Shown here piece by piece: positions 27,262 to 38,403 of a stretch of DNA of 64,000 bases. Source of the stretch: Paragonimus skrjabini miyazakii (lineage: Eukaryota > Platyhelminthes > Trematoda > Plagiorchiida > Troglotrematidae). The notes beneath the pieces are model-generated. The model was not told where the DNA came from. It made no database searches and saw nothing but the letters and a program-made list of their open reading frames with translations. Location of the stretch: the NCBI GenBank assembly GCA_014338405.1, contig JTDE01000945.1, positions 29,339 to 93,338 of the forward strand, in the 5' to 3' direction. Position 1 is the stretch's first letter. Each line of letters opens with the position of its first letter. The translations under genes and the position numbers were made by a program.

Positions 27262-27406
27262 AGGTAATTTTCAGTTCAAATGCCCTGTTTGGCGATATGT
27301 ATAACCTGTTAAAAGCTATGGAGTCCAACAGACACTGTTATGACTTACTTTCATCACCCACTAGGATAAATAGATTGCTTGGGAGTGATGTTCATTTGAA
27401 AATCAG
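27262..27406 (+). CDS. Candidate internal exon, unknown protein
   Basis: Bounded by a pyrimidine-rich acceptor (ttcatcctgtgcacctttacag, ending 27,261) and a donor AAATCAG|GTGATT at 27,407. The 145-base exon is open in one frame: VIFSSNALFGDMYNLLKAM, then ESNRHCYDLLSSPTRINRLL and GSDVHLKIR across the donor. Composition is protein-like with an amphipathic start. I do not recognise the family. It begins after codon base 1 and ends after codon base 2. No neighbouring exon can be joined with confidence. Confidence 0.4.
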
Positions 27407-30095
27407 GTGATTGGAGATTAACTTGCAGAGGTAATTATGCAAATTGTCAACAGGACACAATTGTTCATTTAAATCATCTAGATAAAATTAATGAGATAGA
27501 CGACAGCCCCGCGAAATCTGACTATCAGGGTCACATTCAGCTTATCCCATGACCTCCAATTTGGTTTGATGAAGCTTATTACCTAACACTGAAATCCACC
27601 CAACGCACTTTGGTCGACTCCGTTCATGCAGTCATTTTATAAACGTGACCAGATAAGAGAATATAAACTGCAAATCAATTTAACTGGTTCATTATACGGA
27701 GTAATCTGAAAGTAGGACTTGATGGATAATTGGTAAACCACCAACAATCTTAATTCAACTGTCTGAACAGAGATCACCACAGAACTAGCTGAGTGTCACT
27801 ACCCAACCTCTTCAATTGGCATCCATCAAGTGTTTATTTCCTGTTAAACTATTTGCCTATTTCATTTTGAACTAAATCCTCAATAGCTGAGGAGTGCTAC
27901 CGGAAGTTTTTCATTAATTACGATGAACGTTTGTGGAGATCTTTTGATGCATTTGACCCAGTAGGATGCAAACAATGAAAACTCTCTAACTTGTCATTAG
28001 CGGGAGAAAATTCAAAATTAAACGACCAGAGTTCGTCTGAGTTCATGCAGTCCCATAACGTTCACAGTATTCAAATATCACACCTTTGCTTAAAGGAAGC
28101 TCAACCAAGCACCACAACCTCAAGTCAGCTTGCTTGATAAAAGACTTAGAATTGTTTGCGTACACTAATTGAAAAAAAATATTAGTGTCCCTGCCAGTCT
28201 CAATGCAGAGATTTCAGTCCATGTGTTTCGAACTTGTGATAATTAAGCATTGAGTAATGATCTACCACCTATCTGGCTAACCAATCTCATTCAGTTTACT
28301 GCCCTAACAGATAGCACTTATACCCACGAATTTCTGTTGCGTCCCATCTGTCCTTCACACTCATATCTTTTGTTCAACACAAAAGTCATTTTTTAAGAAA
28401 AACGTTGTACTCAACTATGAACCTACTGTGTGAATAAATGTATTATACGTTATATGCTTGTCTACTAGTCCGCTTTGTTGAACGCCTTGTACGGATTGTT
28501 ACGCTGATCAGAATATCATTATGTCTCCTGATGTCAACAAGCTTATTCGAAAGTTGTTCTATTCTACCACGTGTATTCATTAGGATGATGATGTCTTAAC
28601 GCCTATCGTCACATCTTATAAACAGTATGTCATTACCTCAACTATTATCACTAACGTATCCAGGTTTTAAACGGTCATACATTTACAGAATACTCATCAA
28701 AAAAACACAACGTAGTAGACAAGCTCATTTTTAGTTGTTTGCCAGCAGATCAGATATATGTGGAATACTGTTGTGAGGCGAAAGGAATAAAACGAATGAC
28801 CGCTACAAATAGAATCAACGGTGTCGTAAGTGAAAGTGAGTGAAACTCATTGTTAACGTTACTTTACAACTATGACGCAAATGGAACTGCAGAAGTTTGA
28901 CTATACATGATGTGGGTGCTGACAGAGGCAATCACAACGTTTGTATTTTAGATATCTATGTTTTGTCGTAAGTCTTATTACGAACGACGTATCAATCTTC
29001 TTCCTATCGGGCAAGAATTGTTCCTCTGATATGTCAGTGAGTCCGTGCTACTGTAATGAAAATAATGCTCATTCATCTATTTATCTCTATTTTCTTGAAG
29101 GTTTTGTACCTCCATATCAAAACGCTTGTTCATCCTAACGCGTTCGATAATTCGGATCGTTGAAGATGCATTTGCGCATCAGCAGCCAAACTACCGCGTA
29201 ATAAAGTTGACCAATATCCAACTCACATATGTGCGACAGCCTTTAGGCCAAAACTGTTATGAATTGATTGTTTTACCGATCTACTACATCGACTTACTCT
29301 GCATTGACTACTATCTTGCTTGACATTTATGATCATCTCATATCATTCGCTGTCAAACAACAACACGATTCCTGTCACCAATCCAAGTGATGACCTGCTC
29401 TGCTGCCTGACCAACACTAGAACAGATTTTAAAGGCATCAGGTATATACGTAATATATATACACAGCTCCGACTACAGAGATAGTTGCTGGGTTGACAGA
29501 TGGACATTTTGTGATTCTACTGGTCGTCAGCAAAACAGTCTTATTATGACACAGATTAGCCCCACTGTGAAACCACAGCGAAATAAATTAGATATTTTGC
29601 GAACATTGAATTCAAGAGATGTTATCACATACAAGAAGAAGGGCCAACGATGTGCACAGAACTCCAGTAAAATCAATATACCACTGTACGGTGAAGAGAG
29701 AGAACACCAAGAGCTGGGGTTCATATATCCGAATAGTTTGAAATATTCTCAAGCCAAGATAGTGTATTTGTATGGACTCCAATAGTAGTCATTTCATTCA
29801 TATGTTATTTCCAGAAGCAAAGTGTTGAGTTGCTCCTTGCGTTTTACGACATTCCACCTACTAAAGCGTAATCGACAATTTCAATAAAGCTGACTGAGCG
29901 AGTCTGGTTCACACGACTGTTTTCCAAGTCCGAAAACACATTAGAAAAGACGGTCGAAATGAATTAATTTTATATTATATTTTGACACACCTGCAGTAGA
30001 AATATTTATTTACCTTCAGGATATATTAAGCAGACAATCATATTACACAGCATGAAAAGTGCTCGAAGTGAATCGACGGAAAACGGACCCAAAAC
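27407..30095. other. No gene recognised
   Basis: Mostly intron-like or intergenic AT-rich DNA. A plus frame at 29,546-29,785, preceded by an acceptor-like CTGGTCGTCAG (ending near 29,530), is mildly protein-like (MTQISPTVKPQRNKLDILRT) but not strong enough to call. Confidence 0.35.
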
Positions 30096-30150
30096 ATGGC
30101 TGCCCGTCAACAGGAAATGAGCTCGTTAAAACACTCACGTAGACAAGAAG
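30096..30150 (+). CDS. Candidate first coding exon
   Basis: An ATG in good initiation context (AAAACATGGC) is followed by MAARQQEMSSLKHSRRQE and a strong donor GAAG|GTGAGT at 30,151. The upstream 35 bases are A-rich and could be 5' untranslated sequence. Only 18 codons are available, so the call rests on the Kozak-like context and donor. No downstream exon could be assigned. Confidence 0.3.
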
Positions 30151-31266
30151 GTGAGTATGTGTCATACAACGTCAAACAAGAAAGTTTCAGTAAATACACA
30201 AGTGGTTGCAAACGAGAAGAAAAGAGTGAAACATTGTTCACTTGGGGACCGAACAAGGTCATTACAGTTGTTCACTGTATGTAGCAGAAGGAGAAACAAG
30301 TTGTAACTCTTACAAACAAAGCAACTTCAAGATAGGTTTTCTGCAGTCCAACTAAACGTACTTCAAGAACATCAGTAATCGATAATACATCAAACAAACC
30401 CCCAAAAATCTAGAAAAGTTCCACTTTCCAGTTTACTCCTCTAAGTCCAATTAAGTGTACCTTCAGCCAAAATATGCTGTTTTAGGCAAGCAGTAGTTAG
30501 CCTTCGATTTTTTTTCTAAATAGTTGGCAGACTTTTGAAGCGGAGCTTGACAACTAAACGACAGGTACGTTAAAGAGGAGAGCCTTGCAAATAACAACAA
30601 GCCATTCTGATGGCACGTAGAGTGTTGAGGTACCATGGAGATCTGATGAGATGCCGAGATGCCACAAGATTAGGGAACTGTCAGTATTGCCTTTAAACTC
30701 TGAAGTAAATTCAAAATCGCGTGTGAATAAGGCAACACTCGCTTATTGTTTAGGTATATTTAGTAAGAAGGTGGTATTTGAAAAAGGAAGATGCTGATTG
30801 TGCTGGACCACTATTCGGAACGTTGTCGGCAACACTTAAAGGCTATCTTATTCCCGGATTCGTTAACCCTCCAATCTAGTCAATTAATGAATTTTATGAA
30901 CGTGTGGTGCGCTTGATTACGTCAACTAATGGTAGTGTCAATCTGTTGAGCAAATCAGACTACATGTGCAGTACAATTAATTAAGGTGTTTTTGTGTAGT
31001 GTGAACAGGTGAGTGGTGAAGGTATGGGGAACAGTATACATCTAGATTATCAGATTACGTAGATTCTGAGGAAAACGGAATGAAGTTAATGAAGTAAGTC
31101 CGATAAACTATCACCGAATTTCCTTGCATCTACTTTAAATACACAGGTTTACAGCTGCATGGATGCACACATTTTTGTGAGTTCCTTTGTTGGTTATTTT
31201 TATAGCAATGCAGTTTAAACAACGTTATGCCGAGATACACATGGAAAACTCAGACGAAAGAAAAAT
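30151..31266. other. No gene recognised
   Basis: If the preceding exon is real this is intronic. Nothing else supportable. Confidence 0.35.
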
Positions 31267-31553
31267 ACTGCTAAGTAGTTTGGCAGATTTGATAATTTAG
31301 AAGAGATCCATTTGCGAAAAATCTGGACTTCGGCTGGATTCGAACCAGCGACAGAAACACCATGCCCAAACGCGGCAAGCGCTCTACCAGCTGAGCTATT
31401 AAGCCACTCCAAGAGCTCGGAAATTTCACATTTGGACCTAGTTTCCCACCCAACTAACTGTGTCATATGGAATCTACCAAACGATTCAGCCGATTGACTG
31501 CCCAAGCAGGATTTCTCGATCAGTTCACGCTAGAATCCACCAACGTCACCGAT
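31267..31553 (-). repeat. tRNA-like cassette repeat, copy A
   Basis: Minus-oriented single copy. The tRNA-like module spans 31,325-31,405 (minus): A-box GCTCAGCTGGTAGAGCG and B-box GGTTCGAATCC are intact, but the acceptor stem has two mismatches in this copy. About 150 bases of conserved DNA lie 5' of the module (GGTGGATTC, GGCAGTCAATCGGCTGAATC, GTTGGTTGGGTGGG in order) and about 55 bases lie 3' (CGCAAATGGATCTCTTCTAA then a TCAAATCTGCC tail). The tRNA-like part is therefore in the middle of the repeat, not at its 5' end. Confidence 0.7.
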
Positions 31554-32244
31554 GAAAGAAAAATAGACGGGAAAGAAAGAGAGTAGATCGGTCAAATTAT
31601 GACGAATGCTCTGGAGTCTCGACTGTATGCATTAAAAATTACTCTGAGATTCTTCCTCTAAATAAACAATAATCACTTACTAAAAAAGTAATTATTAGTG
31701 ATAAATAGTATGCACGGAGTTTATCAGCCAAAATGTTGATCTTTTTATCCGGTTGGATGGTACGGAGTACATACTTTATAGCTAATCGTCAAGCCCCATC
31801 TGGATGATTGCCTGTCGCGAACATCCGGTGCACGGTGCCAGCAGATTCTGTAGCGTGTGCACTTGTTTGATCACACCTGGTCTTCTTTTTATCCTCAAAT
31901 TAACCCGATTTATCTGTGTATAGTTCTCTTATTGGCGACTTGACTACGAAACCGAATAAAATGTCATCTGAACTTGTTTCACACCACGATTATCGTTTAC
32001 TAAGCTCAGGAAATAGTTTTCACTATTTTGGTGAGTGTCAAGTTAATCTAACTAATCACTGAAGACGGTTGCCACAACCTAAATGAGAAGTCCGTCGAAA
32101 ATGATCGGGCCAAATGAACGTTATTAAAACGAGTCTGTGATGTAATTAGTTGGGCGTGACTATTGTTAGGTTACTGACTCTGGGATAAGTAGGTCCACAT
32201 TATAATCACAAGGTACGGCGAACGAAATTGCGTATTATTCGTGA
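31554..32244. other. No gene recognised
   Basis: No motif or repeat that I can support. Confidence 0.4.
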
Positions 32245-32375
32245 CCTTTGACGAGAACTAAACTCGAGTCTAGTAGTTCGTTTCGAAACAGGCCAGCTAA
32301 ATATTTTATCTGAATGCGAAGGTTATAGTATGTTGTAGATGGTTTTGAAGCTGAAACCGCTTAACTCAGAAAATT
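32245..32375 (+). repeat. 3' part of the 24-kb SINE family
   Basis: Matches the tail of the right arm at 24,350-24,475: AAACTCGAGTCTAGTAGTTCGTTTCGAAA, then a diverged stretch with GAATGCGA and a GAAGCTGAAACC-like end. The tRNA-related head is absent, so this is a 5'-truncated copy in plus orientation. Confidence 0.55.
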
Positions 32376-33043
32376 TCACTCGCCGGTTTAAAAACTGTTG
32401 TTTCGATCTTTGTTGTCAGTATGCTCACAAACTTAGATGAACTCTGTCTATTCAGACTACGTTGAGGTTTGACACACCAACAATCTTAATCATCATATCA
32501 TAAGTGATGCTTATACAAAACCGCGGACACCAAATTGACTCATACTCAAACCTCCGTTAGCGCGTCATTAAGATTTCGAAATGCTTCTATGTAGGTTACC
32601 GTTTTAAAAAACTGACAAATTTGTTGGTTCACTTCAGGGTTGTTGTCTTTCAAGGATCTGTACTCAAGTTTTGTCTAACGCTAACGGAAGCAAGCAGTTC
32701 TAACTTTGGCAAACTGCTGGAATGAACCATTTTGGAATTAACGTAAATTTACGCACGCACTGTAAATACATGCGACGTTTATTTGTGTTTTAGAACCACA
32801 GTCATTTTATGTGTGAACTTTTAATGGCTTACATGAACCATTCGTATAATAAGGCGATTTCAGCAACAGATACGTTCGATGCAAGAAACTGTAAATAGAA
32901 TTACTTGGAAAGTCCATATGCACGAGCAACTGCTGAACAAATGTCTCGGCTTACAGTGAATTGCGCGCCACTGAACTAGGGGTTGAAAAACGGAAGGCAT
33001 ATGAAGTAAGGGCGAAAGTGAAACAAAAAATAAAGAAAAACTG
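32376..33043. other. No gene recognised
   Basis: Nothing supportable. A long frame on the minus strand that begins here is created by the repeat copies to its right. Confidence 0.4.
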
Positions 33044-33297
33044 TTTAGAAGAGATCCATTTGCGAGAAGTCTGGACTTCGGCTGGATTCGAACCAGCGAC
33101 GGAAACAACATGTCCAAACGCGGCAAGCGCTCTACCATCTGAGCTACGAAGCCAGGCCGGAAGCTCAGAAATTTCACGTTTGCACCAAGTTACCCACCCA
33201 ACCAATCCACTAAATGATCCAGCCGATTGACTGCCCAAGCAGGGTTTCTCGAACAGTTCGCGCGAGAATCCACCAGCGCCACCGATGAGCATTGACA
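33044..33297 (-). repeat. tRNA-like cassette repeat, copy B
   Basis: Minus-oriented copy; tRNA-like module at 33,073-33,153. The module can fold as a cloverleaf: acceptor GGCTTCG with CGAAGTC, a D-arm, and a T-arm GCTGG/CCAGC. The 30 bases between D- and T-arms fit a long variable arm (class II-like), so the anticodon is not certain (GCG is one reading). A segment of the 5' leader (about 16 bases around the CATATGGAATCC of other copies) is deleted. The element head ends at GAGCATTGAC (33,288-33,297). Confidence 0.7.
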
Positions 33298-33300
33298 GTG

Positions 33301-33343
33301 AATTACTGATGAGTAGTTTGGTAGATTTAGTATTGCAGAAAAG
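33301..33343 (-). repeat. Tail fragment of the tRNA-like cassette repeat
   Basis: On the minus strand this reads as the 3' tail of the family (AAATCTACCAAACTACTC then CAGTAATTC) and is followed within a few bases by the head of copy B. Tail-then-head order on one strand is what a tandem array or a circular intermediate would leave. Confidence 0.55.
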
Positions 33344-33552
33344 ATTCCATACGACACAGTTGGTTGGGTGGGTAACTAGATCCAAATGTGGAAATTCTGA
33401 GCTTCCGGTGTGGCTTCGTAGCTCAGCTGGTAGAACGCCTGCCGCGTTTGGACGTGTTTTTTCTGTAGCTGGTTCGAATCCAGCTGATGTCCAGACTTTT
33501 CGCAAATGGATCTCTTCTAAGTTATCAAATCTGTCGAACTAGTTACCAGAAA
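33344..33552 (+). repeat. tRNA-like cassette repeat, copy C (inverted to B)
   Basis: Plus-oriented copy, truncated at its 5' side at ATTCCATACGACACAG. tRNA-like module 33,412-33,492: GGCTTCG acceptor, A-box TAGCTCAGCTGGTAGAACG, B-box GGTTCGAATCC, 3' acceptor strand now CTGATGTC, so one or two acceptor pairs are lost. With copy B it forms an inverted repeat with arms of about 170-185 bases. Conserved tail CGCAAATGGATCTCTTCTAA follows. Confidence 0.7.
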
Positions 33553-36500
33553 AACTGTTGGTAAACTCGTTAATCAGGCGCGTTGTTGTTAACCTGATTA
33601 GACTATGCTAACAAATGTTCTTTGGAGCACATTTTTGAACACCACTGTTTGGGTGCAAATATTTCAACACAATGCAGCAACCAGAACTAGTCATTTGTAA
33701 AGGCCAGTGAGTGGAATCCATCTGGTCATGATTTTCAGGCAGCTAACGAAATTTCAGTGGCTCTTGGGGTGTGTATGTCCGCTGCGTATTAGGCACACGC
33801 GTACCGATTTATGTAGGTGCCACCTTTTACACCAGTTATGTTGAGATGTGGCCGGATTCGAAAAATTCACCAACTGCTCCGTCACACCAATGTAGTTACC
33901 CAACCAACTAGCTGGTAATCAGTAAAGAACATCGGATCTAATGAACGAGAATCCACGGCTGGAATTGGACACCGTGAGGCTAATGTGACTATGACAACAT
34001 CCTTCGTGTTGAACGGCAAAAATGACTGTGTTCATAGACTAAGTATTTTGTTTAATCACCATCTTTCATCTGTTTAACGACTTATCAAAAGAACCACACA
34101 CACTTTACAGTTGTCATCTCTAATTAAAGTGTGTAACGTTACAAACAGAGAATTATCGTCGGTCACAGAATGTCAAAGGCTCCTTATTACATAACTACCC
34201 ACCACAATTAGAACGTAACAGAAAAATCTGAGAGGTAAACGTTAAAATAGACTTCTACAAAAATGATTATGCGCATAATTCTGTAACGTGGACAAAGCAA
34301 ACATCACATCGACCAATGTTCTAGTAACCACAAAAACAAATTTTAGATATGCACAACGATAGAGAATCAAATATTTTTCTGTCATTTAGAGCGTCATCAA
34401 CGCAAATGAGGTCTACTTTTAATCATCGATCGATAGACACACACGTGAAAATAGGGGAATCCTGGAAGTTTTGCCTTAATGTAGCATCGTCTGAAAGATG
34501 CACGTGAAGATTATCTTAACATTCCCTCTTGAAACATGAAGTTGTTATTAGGTATCCACCCTAGATAGAAGTTTGTTCGATGCAGTGCAAGGTTTCTCAT
34601 CTCGATTTGCATTCTTTCGTGATGCAGCTTAGCTAACCACAGAACTAGACTGACACCGGTTTTCCGACATACTAGGTAGTTTGTCACACTCATTACTTCC
34701 GCGTGTCAGAATGTTTGGGATCTAAAACAGGTAGCAGAAGCAAGTTTTCAACTACACAAGAGTTGTAACAGATAACAGAGTGGACAATATTTTGGTGGTC
34801 TTAACGGGTATGTCAGAACAAAAATCTCACACAGTGTTCGCAGGCCACATGACACTACAAATACATAAATATCCGTCTATTTTCTTTGTCAATCATCCAT
34901 TAGGAGACAGAAAAAGCGTCCATGTAAATGGGATTTTGATAAATGACAGAACTGCAAAAATTATTGCGCACATTTCGTCTTAACATACGTCAATCTACTC
35001 TTCGCCTCATACTAATAGAGACACCACATCTTTCAAACACCTTCCTTATTTTTCACAGATTTTTGTACGTATATGTCGTAACAAAACACATAAATTCTGA
35101 GGCCTAATTTACCTTTTAACGATCAAGGAAATCACCTCGGTACTACAATTCAGAATTGTACCTCCACCCCAACAGTTTCATGTACATCTCTATCCGAAGT
35201 AGATTGTGACACCTTGAAATAGAATGTGGCCTCTAGTTTCCAAGATGTTGCGGTTCACCAACTACTCACAACTGCACTGACACCTTACCCTATGCCAAAT
35301 TTCTTGTGAGCAAGTTCTTGTTAATGAGCGTTAGTGGTTACGAGTTACGGAACAGCCGTTTTTATCATGACACTTGTTCAGAAGAATACACTGTGCATAG
35401 CTTGTCAGGGGATAGTACTTGGAGTCCAGTCGGGAACAACTCAGTTGTCGATGTATACCAAACGATGTGGAACGGTTTACCTAAGCTGTGTATCAATTCA
35501 TTACTCCTGGTTTATGTGGCACGGAACTCAGGAATCTTCGAACGAATAGCTGCTCAATTCAAACCCAAAATATAACAGTAAGATAGGCGCGTATTTACTT
35601 CATGAGACATCAGAAGACAGGTAAACGTCAGTTGATTGAGAGCATCCGTCGAACAAAAAAGGATAAACGGAAAATTTCTGTTGAAAGCTGCATATAAAAT
35701 CACTGTGCACAGAGAAATATTGTAGATAGACAAACTGAGGTGAGTAATAACTGGGGAGGTAATAAAAGCACTTTTGCAAACAGTTGGTCCTAGTCACCAC
35801 TAGCAAAGTGGTGAACAGCCATTTCTGCCTAGTTAGATCTCATCAACACTACACGGGTCGGAGAACTGAGCATACGACACGCAGACAAACGACAGATTGT
35901 ATTCTAAACACCTACTCACTAAATCACGAGGTCGAGGTCACGGGTGTTGCAGGAAGGTGTGTGAATTAATTCTTTAGCTGTTGTTGCTGTGTTATGATTT
36001 ACACTCACATGGGACGCCTTCATCCCAAATGACAAGAACACCGAATGTACGCCTCAATCCAAGGTTGAGAAATGCGAGTCCGGATGAGTTGGTAGGGATC
36101 CTACCCAACCGCAATCTAGAGTGCCAGCTTACGTCTGACAAGAAATCGTCTGCTTGAACTTAAGTCACCGGTTTCCTCTTATAGATTTGGGGAAAGCCAA
36201 CCTGGTAAAGCAAAATGTCTCCTGCAAGGAGATGTCACCTCAAAAGCAGTGCACGCGGTATTATGTTACGATGTGAACGCCTGAGTTGTTAAGTTTTGTC
36301 ACTAAAATAGACTGGCTTTCATCTGCGGGCGTGTTCGCATTGAGACACAGATTACGTAAGTCGTTTCAAGACTGTGGTCAGTTAGTGACTACTGCGCAAC
36401 ATTCATAATCAGAATACATCCAGATGGTTTGAAAAAGAAGCCAGTGACATTAATGTCTGCGTTTCACTTCCTCGAACTAAGTCGTTTAATATCTTCTGCG

Positions 36501-38211
36501 AGCCTGTTAAATACTAACGTAGTTCGGAGCCTGTTTTCGTGGTCACTTTCATTTTAACTGCTTCTGCATGAACAAGGTCTCCATGACGACTGTTCATGTC
36601 GCTAGGCGACTGGGTGATCATAGATTCAACAATTAACCATAGTCAATCCTAAATCTGCCAACCCCGTTCGTTCAACAGACGCTTCGCAGATATTTATGGA
36701 TTACCTTAAACATCATCACGCACAGGTTATCCAAGTCTGTTGTGCTTAAGGGACGAGTGAGATGGTTGTTAATCATATCGTTTGATAACATTTATCATAT
36801 TACAAAAAACATCCTTCACGTAAGTCTGCAAAGAACATGCACTGGTAACCACGAATTAAGCTTTTGCGTATGCATAGCTGACATAAATTCAACTGTCCTA
36901 AAAGTGCTGGAAGTATCTTCCAAACCCAGATATTCGCATTCCTTTTTAACAATGTCAAAAACGGTCAACATCTTTTAGGTTTTCTCAACACGACTACTGC
37001 GTTTCCAACTGATAGTTGGAGTCCGGTCGCTCTACATTGAGTGCGTCTGCTGCTCACAGCGTTTACTACCTTGACCTTCATAGCGTCTGAATGTCTGGCG
37101 AGACCGAGAAATCACAGTTAACTATGAAAAAAAAGCAACACCGGACGACTGAAAGCGATCACGATTTTGCTGTTACTTAAGTGACCAAATGCTCGTGTGT
37201 TTCTCAACCAAACAAACGTATTTCTTACTGATGAAGGTAAATGAGGTGCCTTGATAGACATCCAGGCTATCGTGGTATGTCACAGTGTTGTGAGGGTCAC
37301 CGGAGCTACAAATATCTTGGCCACCTCCCACAGGCCACCAGATGTGTACATCTGTCAGCTCATTTGTCTGCTTTCGTTATTGTCTGTCTGTCTGTCTGAC
37401 TGCACGAATGCTGGTTTGGTTGTTGTCTGTGTGTGTTCGCCAATTGTATCAATAAGTTGCTTAACTATGTTGACATGTTGCTTGCTAGCATCTCATTTCT
37501 TCTTCGGATTCAATTCTACTTCTCTAAAAAAGTTCAATAAATATTATTCACTACTTAAATAGAAACGCATAGACCCCTGATCTTCTTCTTTCTCCTATAC
37601 AAATCAGCGCGCTTATAAAACTGTGAACGTAGACCAGAACACTTTTGCTAGTTTTAAAAATATGTTGCTTACCTGTGGTACTGTGCTATCCAGCTCGTGC
37701 CATTCAGGTGCCAGTCGCAGTGTACCATACAATGATGAAATATTTTAACCCATTGTGATGCGTTTATCTGGAATGAAGACTCGACTGGATGCTGTCGTAG
37801 GTTCTGAACCGTTTCATCAATTTTCTCGGTCCTCTATGTCACGTCTTAAATATCTTCAATCTGAAAACACTGTAATCTGGGTCCACAACCCAACAATATA
37901 CGCATTGTAGTCTTGTTGACAATCGACCTTCTGCTCACATACTATCCGGAACATATGTGACTCGGTTTAGAGAATGAGCACTATACGTTGAAAGACACTG
38001 AATATTGCAAATACAGAAACCCGTTGTCTAGATTATCATAACGGTATGTAAAGACATTTTCCGTTGGGCGAAATGATAATTGTTGACAAGGGTTTCACCA
38101 AACTGTTCTGTACACCTAGTACCTGTAAACTCCAAGTTTGCAAATTAATAATTTGTTAGTCATTAAACCAACATCGGAAATCTGCAACTATAGTGGTCAG
38201 TTTGTTTTCAG
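33553..38211. other. No gene recognised; one short TGTC microsatellite
   Basis: Mostly featureless. Contains a (TGTC)4 run at 37,381-37,397 and a T-rich stretch ending in ttcaataaatatta near 37,530 that could be a 3' end of a gene or element. A plus region at 35,300-35,575 is open in two frames at once, so coding status cannot be decided. Confidence 0.4.
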
Positions 38212-38403
38212 TTCTATTTCGTGATTATTGGCAGACTACTTTGATACTCATTTCGTTGTGCTTGTTAACTATGCCACCAACTTCGTTAAATACATATACT
38301 TGTAATCACGTGCTACAGTATGAATCGATCAGTCTAGATCATCAATCATCTGGACAAACTAGAACTGGTCAGCTTAGTGTGTTGTTGGGATTGAAGAACG
38401 TCG
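38212..38403 (+). CDS. Candidate internal exon, unknown protein
   Basis: Acceptor CAGTTTGTTTTCAG (ending 38,211) and donor AACGTCG|GTAATC (38,404) bound a 192-base open exon (64 codons, same phase at both ends). It reads LFRDYWQTTLILISLCLL, then TMPPTSLNTYTCNHVL and SGQTRTGQLSVLLGLKN. The first third is hydrophobic enough for a membrane segment or signal anchor. No family recognised. Confidence 0.35.

Noticed and set aside
29126..29323. Possible retroviral-type aspartic protease (hydrophobic end of the frame)
   Set aside because: No D-T/S-G active-site motif could be found, so the resemblance is too weak.
33412..33492. Functional tRNA gene
   Set aside because: A and B boxes and most stems are present, but acceptor pairs are lost, the anticodon arm is weak and the module is embedded in a dispersed repeat. 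I treat it as tRNA-like only.
32951..33505. 184-codon minus-strand ORF, the longest in the window
   Set aside because: It runs through copies B and C of the tRNA-like cassette. The same peptide pattern recurs wherever the repeat occurs, in both orientations, so it is a by-product of a non-coding repeat.
35306..35575. Protein-like region with two open frames
   Set aside because: Both frames are open over the same DNA and neither has clear splice borders, so coding cannot be assigned.
37381..37397. TGTC run as a CRISPR-like or regulatory repeat
   Set aside because: A four-unit microsatellite without spacers. No CRISPR array exists in the window, and none is expected in a eukaryote.
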